DNA of 64,000 nucleotides from Lentzea tibetensis. GTDB lineage: Bacteria > Actinomycetota > Actinomycetes > Mycobacteriales > Pseudonocardiaceae. The notes beneath the pieces are model-generated. The model ran no database searches, had not been told where the DNA came from, and worked only from the letters and a program-made list of their open reading frames with translations. The stretch lies in assembly GCF_007845675.1 (NCBI RefSeq), contig NZ_VOBR01000029.1, positions 62,001 to 126,000 on the forward strand, read 5' to 3'. Position 1 is the first letter of the stretch; the number at the start of each line of letters is the position of its first letter. Shown here in pieces: positions 44,390 to 57,167 of the stretch. Made by a program: the position numbers and the translations under genes.

Positions 44390-45513
44390 AGCGCCTGTGG
44401 GACCGGCATTGGAGCATGCGGTCCACTGTAACGGGCTATTGGTCGAATAATTTTGGTGTCGATGGATTGTTCCAAGACGTTCGCGCTCCAGCCTATCACT
44501 CGGCTGCACGCGAACGTCGGCGTGAACATTGTCCGGGGAATCCCGCACAGTTCCAGAGTCACCCCTGCCCAGTACTCGACGTTCACATGGAGGGAACGGC
44601 CCGGCTTGAGTTCCTCCAGCAGTTCTACGACTCGGCGTTCCACGGTCATGGCGAAGTCGACCAGCGGGCCGCCGAGCGTCACCGCGATGTCCCGCAACAT
44701 CCGTGCGCGGGGATCCTCGGTGCGGTACACCGCATGACCGAAGCCCATGATGCGGTCGCCACCGAGGATCCTCGCGCGCACCCACGCGTCCACGTGCTCG
44801 GGTGAGCCGATCAGGTCGAGCGACTCCAGCGCGCGATCCGGCGCGCCGCCGTGCAGCGGTCCGGAGAAGGTGCCGATCGCCGCGGTGATGGCGGAAACCA
44901 CGTCAGCGCCTGAGGAAGCGACGACGCGCGCCGTGAACGTCGACGCGTTGAAGCCGTGGTCGATCGTCGAGATCAGGTACTGCTCGACGGCCCGCACCAC
45001 GTCCGCCGGCGCCTCGGTGCCGGTCACCATGTACAGCCAGTTCGCGGCCGCCGAGAGGTCGTCGCGCGGCTCCAGCGGTTGCGCGCCGGACCGGATCCGG
45101 TGCAGCGCGGCGAGAATCGTCGGCGTCACCGCGCACACCCGCAGCGCGTCGGCGCGGCGTTGCGCCATCGGCGCGTCCCACATCGGGGCGGACGGCAGCA
45201 TCGACAACGCGGTGCGCAGGCCGAAGAGCGGTGTCGTGCTCGTCGCGATCGCCGGCAGCACCGCGCGGAGCTGGTCCGGCAGCGCGCGCAGCGGTGCGAC
45301 CTCCGCGGCGAAGTCCGCGCGCTCGGCGGGCGACGGCAGGTGGCCTTCGACGAACAGGAACCAGACGTCCTCGAACGTCCGCGTCCGCGCAAGCTCGATC
45401 GCCGAGTACTGCCGGTAGTGGTAGAAGCCCTCGGTGCCGCGCACGTCCCCCAGCGCCGTCGTGGTCACGACGACGTCCTTCAAACCCCTTGGTACTTCAA
45501 TCGCAGCGGTCAT
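44386..45513 (-). CDS. Citrate synthase / 2-methylcitrate synthase-like
   Basis: 375 residues from ATG 45513. Catalytic His regions STIDHGFNASTFTARV, GPLHGGAPDRALE and MGFGHAVYRTEDPRA are all present. The third catalytic position is Glu (NVEYWAGVTLELCGIP) instead of Asp. That substitution is seen in several actinobacterial citrate-synthase-like proteins. It condenses acetyl-CoA or propionyl-CoA with oxaloacetate. Divergent from the HTH-fused paralogue across a 30-bp region with a palindrome. Confidence 0.92.
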   Translation of the reverse strand: MTAAIEVPRGLKDVVVTTTALGDVRGTEGFYHYRQYSAIELARTRTFEDVWFLFVEGHLPSPAERADFAAEVAPLRALPDQLRAVLPAIATSTTPLFGLRTALSMLPSAPMWDAPMAQRRADALRVCAVTPTILAALHRIRSGAQPLEPRDDLSAAANWLYMVTGTEAPADVVRAVEQYLISTIDHGFNASTFTARVVASSGADVVSAITAAIGTFSGPLHGGAPDRALESLDLIGSPEHVDAWVRARILGGDRIMGFGHAVYRTEDPRARMLRDIAVTLGGPLVDFAMTVERRVVELLEELKPGRSLHVNVEYWAGVTLELCGIPRTMFTPTFACSRVIGWSANVLEQSIDTKIIRPIARYSGPHAPMPVPQAL

Positions 45514-45532
45514 GATTTCACTATCCATGTAT

Positions 45533-45561
45533 CGTCAATATTGATGGAATCAATGTTGACG
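45533..45561. promoter_or_regulatory. 13-bp inverted repeat between divergent citrate synthases
   Basis: CGTCAATATTGAT - GGA - ATCAATGTTGACG, one mismatch in 13 bp. It overlaps the first codons of the right-hand gene (ATG 45544 or 45553) and lies 20 bp upstream of the left-hand ATG. Length and symmetry suit a dimeric MerR/excisionase-type protein such as the HTH domain fused to the right-hand enzyme. Confidence 0.6.
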
Positions 45562-46680
45562 ACCGCTCAAGCGGCACGGCGGCTCGGCGTGAAGCCCGAG
45601 ACGGTCTACGCGTACGTCAGTCGCGGCATGCTGACCAGCACGAAGGTCAACCGGGTGAGCATGTTCGCGGCCGACGAGGTCGAGGCGCTCGCGGACCGGT
45701 CCCGCGGCGGCGGCGTCGGCGCGACGGAGCGGATCAGGACGAAGATCACGCTCCTGGAGTCGGACCGGCTCTACTACCGCGGTCGTGACGTGACCGAGCT
45801 GACCGCGCACCCGGTCGAGTCCGTCGCGCAGCTGCTGTGGACCGGCGCGCTGGCCGAAAGCCGGTTCACCGCACCGGACGCGGTGCGCGAGCAGGTGGCC
45901 TCCGTCGTGGGCTCGCTGCCGCCGACGGCCACGCTGACCGACCACATCCGCGTCGCCGTCGCGGTCGCCGGTGCCTCCGACCCGCTGCGGTTCGACCTGG
46001 CACCGCCGTCGGTCGTGCGCGGCGCGGCGGCGCTCATCGCGTTGGTCGTGGACACGCTGCCCGCCCGGCAGGCGCCATGCGGTGACGACCTGGCGAACCG
46101 CTTGTGGGCCAAGCTGACCGACCAACCGCCGCAGCCGGAGCTGCTGAACACCGCGCTGGTGCTGATGGCCGATCACGACCTGGCGGTGTCGACGCTGGCG
46201 GCGCGGGTCGCGGCCAGCGCGCGGGCGCACCTGTACGCGGTGGTGTCGGCCGGGCTCGGTGCCATGGAGGGCCAGTACCACGGCACGGCGAGCACCATCG
46301 CGCACCGGTTCCTGCTGGAAGCTGAGAACGATCCGGCCCGAGCGCTGGGTGAACGTCTGCGCTCCGGCGCCGGGCTGCCGGGTTTCGGGCACGCCGTCTA
46401 CCAGCGGCGGGATCCGCGCGCCGAGCACCTGCTCGCGGCGTTGCGGCCGCACGGCCCGCTCGTCGCGGACGAGGTCATCGCAGGCCAGCCCCACACCTTC
46501 CCCAACACGGACCTGGCGCTGGCCGAGATGGCCCGGCTGTTCGGCATGCCACCGGAGGCGGGCGAAGCCGTCTTCTCGGTCGCACGGGTCATCGGCTGGG
46601 TGGCCCACGCGCTGGAGGAGTACGCGGAACCCGGTCTCAGGTTCCGCGCGATCGGTGTGTACACGGGGGACCGCCCGTAG
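45544..46680 (+). CDS. HTH-fused citrate synthase
   Basis: 378 residues from ATG 45544 (ATG 45553 also in frame). Residues 1-60 are a MerR/excisionase-type DNA-binding domain (MLTTAQAARRLGVKPETVYAYVSRGMLTSTKVNRVSMFAADEVEALA). The rest is a citrate synthase: ITLLESDRLYYRGRDVTELTAHP, MADHDLAVSTLAARV, GQYHGTASTIAH, GFGHAVYQRRDPRAEHL and PNTDLALAEMARLFGMP (catalytic Asp kept). The protein combines a sensor of substrate or product with DNA binding, and probably regulates the divergent citrate synthase, its own gene or both. No ribosome site is present, so translation may be leaderless. Confidence 0.9.
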   Translation: MESMLTTAQAARRLGVKPETVYAYVSRGMLTSTKVNRVSMFAADEVEALADRSRGGGVGATERIRTKITLLESDRLYYRGRDVTELTAHPVESVAQLLWTGALAESRFTAPDAVREQVASVVGSLPPTATLTDHIRVAVAVAGASDPLRFDLAPPSVVRGAAALIALVVDTLPARQAPCGDDLANRLWAKLTDQPPQPELLNTALVLMADHDLAVSTLAARVAASARAHLYAVVSAGLGAMEGQYHGTASTIAHRFLLEAENDPARALGERLRSGAGLPGFGHAVYQRRDPRAEHLLAALRPHGPLVADEVIAGQPHTFPNTDLALAEMARLFGMPPEAGEAVFSVARVIGWVAHALEEYAEPGLRFRAIGVYTGDRP

Positions 46681-46684
46681 CAAC

Positions 46685-47806
46685 ATGGATGATGTGTCGA
46701 CCACCGCCGAACGTCGCACGCGTCTGTCCGCAGTGGACAATCTGAAGGTGATCCTGGTCGCCTGGGTCATCGGGGGCCACGCCCTGCTCGGCTACTCCGC
46801 GATCGGCGGGTGGCCCTACGACGAGATCAACGAGGTGACGTTCCACCCCGGCGTGGAGACGGTGCTCGCCGCCGTCATCGGTCCGTCCGGTTTGTTCTTC
46901 ATGGGCGTCTTCTACTTCATGGCCGGTCTGCTGACACCGGATTCGGTGCGGCGCAAGGGACCGAAGCGCTTCGCGCTCGAACGGTCGGTGCGGCTCGGCC
47001 TGCCCTGGGCGGCGTCGGCTCTGCTGGTGTGGCCGTTCTTCCTGTGGGTGGCCTACCGGGGTGCCGGGCGCGACGTGTCGTTCTGGTGGGTCCTCACGCA
47101 CCGGGACCCGTTGCTGGACAGCGGATCCCTGTGGTTCGTGCTGGTGCTGCTGATCTTCTCGGTGGGCTACGCCGCGCTCACGTTCCGCAAGACCGACGGC
47201 ACCACGCTGCTCGCCCGCAGGCACGTCGTGCGGGTGACCGTGCTCGTGGCGCTGACGACGTTCGCGGTGCGGCTGGTGTTCCCCGCCCGCAGCGGCCAGA
47301 TCGGCGACCTGCACCTGTGGTGGTGGCCGCAGTGCCTCGGGATGTTCGCACTGGGCATCGCGGGCGGCCGCCGGTTGGCCGAACGCATCCCGGACGACGT
47401 GTACCGGTTGTGCCGCACCATCGTCGTCTTCGTGATCCTGCTGCTGCCCGTGGCCGCCGCCGCACTCGGTGTGCTCGACCTGGCGGACGACGCCGGGCCG
47501 TTCCTCGGCGGGTTCCGCTGGCAGGCGATGTTGCTCGCGGTGATCGAGGGTGTTCTGGTGGTCGCCGGATCACTGTGGATGGTCGGGTTCGCCCAGCGGC
47601 GGTTGCGGAAACCGGTGCCCGCGGCCGTCAACCGCGGCGCGTTCGTGGCGTTCGTGGTGCAGGGGCCGATCCTGTTGCTGATCGCGACGGCGGTGCGCCC
47701 GCTGGCCGCTCCCGCCGAGGTGAAGGCGCCCTTGGTGGGCGCGCTCGCCATCGTGCTGTCGTTCGGGATCGGCTGGCTGGTCACCCGCCGCCGCGCTCGG
47801 GCCTGA
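46685..47806 (+). CDS. Acyltransferase-3 family membrane protein
   Basis: 373 residues, ten or so helices. The family start pattern (RLSAVDNLKVILVAWVIGGHALLGY, with the catalytic-type His in GGHAL) and LWFVLVLLIFSVGY match acyltransferase-3 proteins (OafB/NolL group), which O-acylate exported sugars, peptidoglycan or secondary metabolites. Four bases separate it from the preceding citrate synthase gene, so the two may be co-transcribed. The acceptor is unknown. Confidence 0.88.
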   Translation: MDDVSTTAERRTRLSAVDNLKVILVAWVIGGHALLGYSAIGGWPYDEINEVTFHPGVETVLAAVIGPSGLFFMGVFYFMAGLLTPDSVRRKGPKRFALERSVRLGLPWAASALLVWPFFLWVAYRGAGRDVSFWWVLTHRDPLLDSGSLWFVLVLLIFSVGYAALTFRKTDGTTLLARRHVVRVTVLVALTTFAVRLVFPARSGQIGDLHLWWWPQCLGMFALGIAGGRRLAERIPDDVYRLCRTIVVFVILLLPVAAAALGVLDLADDAGPFLGGFRWQAMLLAVIEGVLVVAGSLWMVGFAQRRLRKPVPAAVNRGAFVAFVVQGPILLLIATAVRPLAAPAEVKAPLVGALAIVLSFGIGWLVTRRRARA

Positions 47807-47809
47807 GTC

Positions 47810-49531
47810 CTACCTCCCGGTCAGCCGCTTCAGCACGCTCGTGGTGATACCGGCCGCGTCGAGCCCGTGCGCCCGCAGGATCCGGGCCCGCGAGTCGTGC
47901 GGCAGGAACCGGGGCGGCAGGGCGAACGTGGCCACGGTCGTGCCGGTGCCCGTCATGGTCTGCCCGAGCCGGGCACCCAGCGCACCGGTGGACGTGGTGT
48001 CCTCCACCGCCATCACCAGCCGGAAGCCGGCCGCGTGCTGGACGAGGTGCTGGTCCAGCGGTGCGATCCACCGCGGGTCGACCACCGAGGCGCGGACACC
48101 GTGCCCGGCCAGCTCGGCGGCCGCCGCGAGACAGGGCTCGGCGAGCGGCCCGACCGCCACGAGCAGCACGTCGGCGTCCGGTTGTTCGGTCAGCACGTCG
48201 AAGTGGCCGACGCGCCGCACGGCCGGGATGTCCGGGCCCACCGAGGCTTTCGGGTAGCGCACCACGGTCGGCCCGTCGGTGACGTCGACCGCCTCGCGCA
48301 GCAGTTCGGCCAGGCGGGCGGGGTCGCGGGGTGCGGCGAGCCGCAGGCCGGGCACGACCGGGAGGATCGAGGCGTCCCACATGCCGTGGTGCGAAGCGCC
48401 GTCCGGACCCGTCACGCCCGCGCGGTCCAGCACGAACGTCACCGGCAGGCGGTGCAGCGCCACGTCCATGAGCAACTGGTCGAAGGCGCGGGTGAGGAAG
48501 GTCGCGTAGACCGCGACGACCGGGTGCAGGCCGCCCATCGCCAGACCCGCCGCGGACGTCACCGCGTGCTGCTCGGCGATGCCCACGTCGAAGACGCGGT
48601 CGGGGAAGCGGGCCGCGAAAGCGCGCAGGCCGACCGGCTCCAGCATCGCGGCGGTCAGGCACACGACGTCGGGACGGGAGGCGCCGATCGCGACGATCTC
48701 GTCGCCGAACGCGTGCGTCCAGGTGCGGCCGCTCGAGGAACCGGCGGCGCCGACGGCGTGCATGCGGTCGGACTCGTCCTGCTCGGCGGCCTCGTAGCCC
48801 TTGCCCTTCACGGTCAGGCAGTGCACGACCACCGGGCGGCCCAGTCGCTTGGCGCGCCACAGCGCGTTCTCGACGGCCTCCAGGTCGTGGCCGTCCACCG
48901 GGCCGACGTACTCGAGGCCCATGCTGGTGAACAGGTTGTTCTGGCCACCCTCGCGCAGCTCGGTGAGGTGCCGCGCCAGACCACCGGTCGTGGGGTCGTA
49001 CGAGCGGCCGTTGTCGTTCAGCAGGATCACGACCGGGCGGTCGGGTGCGCCGCCGATGTTGTTCAGCGCCTCCCAGCACATGCCGCCGGTCAGCGCGCCG
49101 TCACCCACCAGCGCGACGACCCTGCGGTCGCAGTGGCCGGTCAGCTCGAACGCCTTCGCCAGACCGTCCGCATAGGACAGTGCGGTCGACGCGTGCGAGT
49201 TCTCGATCACATCGTGCGCGGACTCGGCGACCGACGGATAGCCCGACAGGCCACCGGCCTGGCGCAGCGACTCGAAGTCGCCCGCCCGGCCGGTGAGCAT
49301 CTTGTGCACGTAGGACTGGTGGCCGGTGTCGAACAGCACCACGTCGGTGGGGGAGGAGAACACCCGGTGCACGGCGATGGTCAGCTCCACCGCGCCCAGG
49401 TTCGGGCCGAGGTGGCCGCCGGTGCGGTGCACCTTCGCGATCAGGAACGAGCGGATCTCGTCCGCGAGCGCGCGGAGCTCCGAAGTGGACAGTGCGCGCA
49501 GCGCGCCGGGACCGGTGATCTCACTGAGCAC
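47810..49531 (-). CDS. dxs: 1-deoxy-D-xylulose-5-phosphate synthase
   Basis: 573 residues from GTG 49531, overlapping the ispH stop by 11 bp. Thiamine site [21 protein letters not shown] with NDN, N-terminal [16 protein letters not shown] (catalytic His), [30 protein letters not shown] (Glu proton acceptor) and YPKAS near the end. It is about 50 residues shorter than the usual 620-640, with the loss spread through loops and no motif missing. It makes DXP from pyruvate and glyceraldehyde 3-phosphate, the first MEP-pathway step. Last gene of the terpene operon, and probably a second dxs beside a housekeeping copy (inference). Confidence 0.95.
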   Translation of the reverse strand: MLSEITGPGALRALSTSELRALADEIRSFLIAKVHRTGGHLGPNLGAVELTIAVHRVFSSPTDVVLFDTGHQSYVHKMLTGRAGDFESLRQAGGLSGYPSVAESAHDVIENSHASTALSYADGLAKAFELTGHCDRRVVALVGDGALTGGMCWEALNNIGGAPDRPVVILLNDNGRSYDPTTGGLARHLTELREGGQNNLFTSMGLEYVGPVDGHDLEAVENALWRAKRLGRPVVVHCLTVKGKGYEAAEQDESDRMHAVGAAGSSSGRTWTHAFGDEIVAIGASRPDVVCLTAAMLEPVGLRAFAARFPDRVFDVGIAEQHAVTSAAGLAMGGLHPVVAVYATFLTRAFDQLLMDVALHRLPVTFVLDRAGVTGPDGASHHGMWDASILPVVPGLRLAAPRDPARLAELLREAVDVTDGPTVVRYPKASVGPDIPAVRRVGHFDVLTEQPDADVLLVAVGPLAEPCLAAAAELAGHGVRASVVDPRWIAPLDQHLVQHAAGFRLVMAVEDTTSTGALGARLGQTMTGTGTTVATFALPPRFLPHDSRARILRAHGLDAAGITTSVLKRLTGR

Positions 49532-50438
49532 GGCGCACCGCCGACGGCAGCGTGAACTGGATGGTCTCCTCGGCGAGCGTTCGCTCGACCACCGAACGCG
49601 GGCCCAATGCCGAGATGACCTCGTCGACGAGCTCCGGTGGTGCCGACGCACCCGCGCTCAGGCCGATCACGCGCGCGCCCTCCAGCCACTCGGGTTTGAT
49701 CTCGCTCGCGTCGTCCACGAGGTACGCGGGCGTGCCGGAACGGTTGGCCAGCTCCACCATGCGCACCGAGTTCGACGAGTTGCGCGACCCGACCACGAGC
49801 ACCAGATCCGCTTCCTCCGCAACGGCTTTCACCGCCACCTGGCGGTTGGTCGTCGCGTAGCAGATGTCGTCCGAACCGGGGGAGAGGAGGGTGGGGTACT
49901 TGGCGCGCAACGCGTCCACGACCTCGACCGTCTCGTCGACGGCCAGCGTGGTCTGGGTCAGGTACGAGATCTGGTCGCCGGGCAGGTCGAGCCGGGCGAC
50001 GTCGTCGGCGGTCTCGACGAGCACCATCGGCGCTTCACCCATCGTGCCCTCGACCTCCTCGTGCCCCTCGTGTCCGATGAGGACGATCGTGTCGCCGCGC
50101 GCGGCGAACCGGCGCGCCTCGGCGTGCACCTTGGTGACGAGCGGGCACGTCGCGTCGATGACGTCCAGCTCGCGGCGCGCGGCCTCGTCGCGCACCGCGG
50201 GGGAGACGCCGTGCGCGGAGAAGACGACCGTCGCGCTCGGCGGCACCTCGTCCAGCTCCTCGACGAACACCGCGCCCTTCGCTTCCAGCGACGCCACCAC
50301 GTGCACGTTGTGGACGATCTGCTTGCGCACGTAGATCGGTCCGCCGCGCTGCTCCAGCAGCCGGTCGACGATCTCGATGGCCCGCTCCACCCCGGCGCAG
50401 AACGACCGGGGTGAGGCGAGCAGGACGGTGCGGTCCAT
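49521..50438 (-). CDS. ispH: 4-hydroxy-3-methylbut-2-enyl diphosphate reductase
   Basis: 305 residues from ATG 50438. The three [4Fe-4S] Cys are visible: [16 protein letters not shown] and [11 protein letters not shown]. His residues for diphosphate binding are in VHNVHVV and SAHGVSP. It makes IPP and DMAPP, the last MEP step. It lies 75 bp after the prenyl-synthase gene, with the repeated palindrome in between, so it may be partly separated from the upstream genes. Coupled to dxs. Confidence 0.97.
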   Translation of the reverse strand: MDRTVLLASPRSFCAGVERAIEIVDRLLEQRGGPIYVRKQIVHNVHVVASLEAKGAVFVEELDEVPPSATVVFSAHGVSPAVRDEAARRELDVIDATCPLVTKVHAEARRFAARGDTIVLIGHEGHEEVEGTMGEAPMVLVETADDVARLDLPGDQISYLTQTTLAVDETVEVVDALRAKYPTLLSPGSDDICYATTNRQVAVKAVAEEADLVLVVGSRNSSNSVRMVELANRSGTPAYLVDDASEIKPEWLEGARVIGLSAGASAPPELVDEVISALGPRSVVERTLAEETIQFTLPSAVRRAQ

Positions 50439-50457
50439 GCCGCCAGCCTTTCTTGAG

Positions 50458-50507
50458 GTGCCGTCAGGGGCACCCTCGCGACGCCGCAAGGGTGCCCCTG
50501 ACGGCAC
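50458..50507. terminator. Long hairpin, copy 2 of a repeated palindrome
   Basis: A perfect 19-bp stem (GTGCCGTCAGGGGCACCCT and its complement) with a 12-base loop. It lies between the prenyl synthase stop and the ispH start, both on the minus strand. It could attenuate transcription into ispH-dxs. The core equals that of the hairpin at 38340-38392. Confidence 0.7.
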
Positions 50508-50513
50508 ACCCGA

Positions 50514-51560
50514 TCAGTGGTCCCTGCGGGTCACCAGCTGGGCGAGTGCGGCCAGCTCGGCGCCGGCGCGAGGGGTCGGTGAGATCGAACCGAGGTGGTC
50601 GAGTGCGACGGTGAGCAGCTCGTCGGCCTGCTGCTGGGCCCACGCCCGGCCGCCGGCCGCGTCGACGAGCTCGGCCGCGAGCGCGAGCTCGGCCGCCGAC
50701 AACGGTTCCTGGCGGTGGTAGAGCGCACCGAGCCGCGCGCCTGCCGACGTGCCCGACTCGAGCGCGTGCACCACCGGCAGCGACTTCTTGCGGCTCTCCA
50801 GGTCCGAGTGCGCGGACTTGCCCGTCACCGCCGGGTCGCCCCAGATGCCGAGCAGATCGTCCACGAACTGGAACGCGAGCCCGAGAGACTCGCCGAACCC
50901 GCGCAGGTGCAGCACCTGCTCCGGCGTGCCGCCACCGAACAACGCGCCCAGCGCGCACGCCGCACCGAGCAGCGCGCCGGTCTTGCCGCGCGCCATGGTG
51001 ATCACCTCGGGCACGGACACGTCGGACCGCGTCTCGAAGTCGATGTCGGCGGCCTGCCCGTCGAGCAGCGCGACGACCGCGTCGCCGAGAGAGCGGATCG
51101 CGTCCAGCGCACGCGGGTGCTCGCTGGCGGCGAGCACGTCCACCGCCAGCGTCTGCAGCGCGTCACCGGCCAGGATCGCCGGGTTGGTGCCGAAGATCGT
51201 CCACGCGGTCGGCCGGTGCCGCCGCGTGGTGTCGCCGTCCATGACGTCGTCGTGCAGCAACGAGAAGTTGTGCACCAGCTCGACCGCGACCGCGGCGGGC
51301 ACCGCGTCCGGCGCCAGGCCGCCGACCGCCTCGGCGGCCAGCAGCACCAGCGCGGGACGGATCGCCTTGCCGCCATCGGCACGGGTCGGGTTGCCCGCAC
51401 CGTCGCACCACCCGAAGTGGTAGGCCGCGATCCGGCCCATCGACTCGGGCATCCGGTCGACCGCGGCCCGAGCGGCCGGGTCGACCTGCGCCTTGCTCCA
51501 CGCGAGCACCTCGCCGGCCGGTCGGCCCGCCGTCCGCGCGAGATCAAGCAGTTCGGTCAT
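50514..51560 (-). CDS. Polyprenyl diphosphate synthase (short-chain type)
   Basis: 348 residues; its ATG overlaps the upstream encapsulin stop by one base (TGATG). First Asp-rich motif LLHDDVMDGDTTRR (DDxxD, no insertion) and second motif FVDDLLGIWGD. Aromatic Phe lies five residues before the first motif and a small Ser at four, which is the archaeal-type GGPP-synthase pattern. The product is therefore predicted C20 or shorter, not long-chain, but FPP cannot be excluded. It supplies the substrate for the two cyclases in the operon. Confidence 0.93.
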   Translation of the reverse strand: MTELLDLARTAGRPAGEVLAWSKAQVDPAARAAVDRMPESMGRIAAYHFGWCDGAGNPTRADGGKAIRPALVLLAAEAVGGLAPDAVPAAVAVELVHNFSLLHDDVMDGDTTRRHRPTAWTIFGTNPAILAGDALQTLAVDVLAASEHPRALDAIRSLGDAVVALLDGQAADIDFETRSDVSVPEVITMARGKTGALLGAACALGALFGGGTPEQVLHLRGFGESLGLAFQFVDDLLGIWGDPAVTGKSAHSDLESRKKSLPVVHALESGTSAGARLGALYHRQEPLSAAELALAAELVDAAGGRAWAQQQADELLTVALDHLGSISPTPRAGAELAALAQLVTRRDH

Positions 51561-52957
51561 CAGCGGCCGATCTCGACGTGCTCGAGCACGCCCAGCGCGT
51601 CGGGAACGAGGATGGCGGCCGAGTAGTACGTGCTCACCAGGTACTTGAGCACCGCGTGCTCGTCGATGCCCATGAACCGCACGTTGAGGCCGGGCTCGTA
51701 CTCGTCGGGGATGCCGGTCTGGTGCAGGCCGATGACGCCCTGGTTCTCCTCGCCGGTGCGCATCGCGATGATCGACGTGGTGCCCTGGTCGGTGATCTGC
51801 AGCTTGTCGCACGGCAGGATCGGGATGCCGCGCCACGACGGCACCTGGGTGCCGTTGACGTCGGCGAGCTGCGGGTAGAGACCGCGCTTGCTCGCCTCGC
51901 GGCCGATCGCGGCGATCGCCTTGGGGTGCGCCAGGATGTACTTCGTCTTGCGGCGGCGGCTGATCAGCTCGTCCATGTCGTCCGGGGTGGGCGGCCCGGA
52001 GCGGGTGTGGATGCGCTGCTTGAGGTCCGCGTTGTGCAGCAGACCGAAGTCCTTGTTGTTGACGAGCTCGAACTCCTGGCGCTCGCGCAGCGCCTGGATG
52101 GTCAGCTTGAGCTGGTGCTCGACCTGGTCCATCGGCTGGCTGTAGAGGTCCGCGACGCGCGTGTGCACGCGCACGATGGTCTGCGCGACGCTCAGCTCGT
52201 ACTCGCGCGGCCGCAGCTCGTAGTCGACGAACGTGCCGGGCAGCAGCGGCTCGCCGGTGTGGCCGGCCGCGAGCTTGATCTCGGCCTCGCCGTGCTTGTT
52301 CTGCGCCTGCGCCGGGCTCGACACCTGCAGCGCGATGTGCTCGCGCAGCGGCTGGACCTGACCGTTGAGCTGGTCGAACGTGCTGCGCGACATGGTCAGC
52401 ACGGTCGTGTGGGTGAGCGCGCGGGCGGTGAACGCCCACTCGCTGTCCTGACCGGCGAGCACCTGCTCACCGAAGTACTGGCCGTCGGCCAGCACACCGA
52501 GCGCGACGTCGTCGCCGTACTCGCCGCGACCGAGCTGGCTCACCTTGCCGTGCGCGATCAGCACGATCTGGTCGGCCCGCCCGCCGATCTCGGCGATCAC
52601 GTCACCCGGCGCGTACTCCCGCTGCTCGAACCGGTTCGCGATCGCCGTCAGCGCGGCCTCGTCGTCGAACCCGCGCAGCAGCGGCAGCTCGCACAGCTCC
52701 TGCGGCACCACGCGGATCTCGGAGCCGACGCTGGTGAACGTGAGCAGGCCGTCGCCGACCGCGTAGCTCAGCCGCCGGTTGACGCGGTACGCGCCACCCT
52801 TGGCCTCCACGAACGGCAGGACCTTCAGCAGCCAGCGGGGGGAGATCCCCTGCATCTGCGGGGCAGACTTGGTGGTCGTCGAGAGGTTCTTCGCAGCGGC
52901 CGTACTCAGGCTCAGCCGCGCGTCCTCCGCACCAATGCCCGGATCGGTCACAGTCAC
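51560..52957 (-). CDS. Family 2B encapsulin shell protein, EshA-like (paralogue B)
   Basis: 465 residues from GTG 52957 (AGGA seven bases upstream). Order: N-terminal arm and HK97-type segment (1-90; [18 protein letters not shown]), an inserted cyclic-nucleotide-binding domain (~95-200; [36 protein letters not shown]), then the HK97 P/A-domain (230-465; [67 protein letters not shown]). This is the layout of EshA and family 2B encapsulins, which assemble into icosahedral compartments. It is nearly colinear with the paralogue at 54959. The insert has Trp at 174 where CRP-type domains have the phosphate-binding Arg. Confidence 0.92.
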   Translation of the reverse strand: MTVTDPGIGAEDARLSLSTAAAKNLSTTTKSAPQMQGISPRWLLKVLPFVEAKGGAYRVNRRLSYAVGDGLLTFTSVGSEIRVVPQELCELPLLRGFDDEAALTAIANRFEQREYAPGDVIAEIGGRADQIVLIAHGKVSQLGRGEYGDDVALGVLADGQYFGEQVLAGQDSEWAFTARALTHTTVLTMSRSTFDQLNGQVQPLREHIALQVSSPAQAQNKHGEAEIKLAAGHTGEPLLPGTFVDYELRPREYELSVAQTIVRVHTRVADLYSQPMDQVEHQLKLTIQALRERQEFELVNNKDFGLLHNADLKQRIHTRSGPPTPDDMDELISRRRKTKYILAHPKAIAAIGREASKRGLYPQLADVNGTQVPSWRGIPILPCDKLQITDQGTTSIIAMRTGEENQGVIGLHQTGIPDEYEPGLNVRFMGIDEHAVLKYLVSTYYSAAILVPDALGVLEHVEIGR

Positions 52958-52993
52958 GACGCATCCTGCCAATCTGTTTGTGCGACAAGAGGT

Positions 52994-56365
<3,372 letters not shown>

Positions 56366-56702
56366 AACCCACACCCACCCATCTCAAAATGCGCCAAGAG
56401 CAATTCCCGGTTAGCCGCGACGACGCTATCCATCGCAAAAGGCGCAGGGGAAGCGGCCAAAGAGGCGACACGCTAGTGGGTGTTCTAGTGGATCATGCGC
56501 TACGCAGAGTGCATCTGCTGCGCAGCGCAACAACATGAGCACATCTCATTAGGGTGATCAAGACGCTATTCGTGACGATGTGGAATTGTTACTCCAATGG
56601 CCTAGCGGGTTTGGTTGAGCGCTTATAGCACACCACTATCGGTCGCTCCGACGTGGCCGAAAGTTCAACTCCTGGACGTACATAGAATGTGATAGAGAAC
56701 GC
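56366..56702. promoter_or_regulatory. AT-richer regulatory region upstream of the encapsulin operon
   Basis: 337 bp without a convincing gene, much lower in GC than its surroundings. It lies upstream of the minus-strand encapsulin operon and downstream of the GlcG-like gene (also minus). Visible elements: ATGAG-CACAT-CTCAT (56535-56549), a GCTGCGCAGC palindrome near 56517-56526, and several A/T tracts. It should hold the operon promoter; the exact start site cannot be read. Confidence 0.55.
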
Positions 56703-57167
56703 TTATCGGGCATTGAGGAACTGTGTCAACTGGCCAACCACGAACGAGTGGTCTTCGAGTTGTGGCAATCCCGATACACCAACAGTGCCAATAGGCCCTG
56801 TTCCGCGAAGGATCACCGGGAACACGCCGCCGTGCGCCGCGTAGACGTCGGGGTCGAGCCGCGAGCTCTCCTCGAACGTCGTGCCCCGCTCCCGGAACGC
56901 CGTGCCGACGTGCAGCGAGCTGTGCCCGTACCGGTCGACGACACGGCTCTTGCGCTCGATCCACGCGTCGTTGTCCGCGGACGTGCCGGGCAGCGCGGCG
57001 TGGAAGAGGCGCTGGCCGTTGCGGCGCACCGAGACGGTCATCGCGAGCCCCTGAGCACGGGCGGCGGCGAGCAGGTGGGCGCCGAGCTCGAGCGCGGTCT
57101 CGTTGTCGAACCGCTCGAACTGGAGGCGGTCCTCCTGGGCGAGCAGTTCCTGACTCGTAGGACTCAC
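56703..57167 (-). CDS. GlcG/HbpS-family (UPF0303) heme-binding-like protein
   Basis: 154 residues from ATG 57167, overlapping the oxidoreductase stop by 4 bp. FDNETALELGAHLLAAARAQGLAMTVSVRRNGQRLFHAALPGTSADND and FPVILRGTGPIGTVGVSGLPQLEDHSFVV match the UPF0303/GlcG-HbpS fold. Related proteins bind heme or take part in heme breakdown. There is no signal peptide. Coupled to the Gfo/Idh/MocA gene, so the pair acts on one compound (inference). Confidence 0.88.
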   Translation of the reverse strand: MSPTSQELLAQEDRLQFERFDNETALELGAHLLAAARAQGLAMTVSVRRNGQRLFHAALPGTSADNDAWIERKSRVVDRYGHSSLHVGTAFRERGTTFEESSRLDPDVYAAHGGVFPVILRGTGPIGTVGVSGLPQLEDHSFVVGQLTQFLNAR

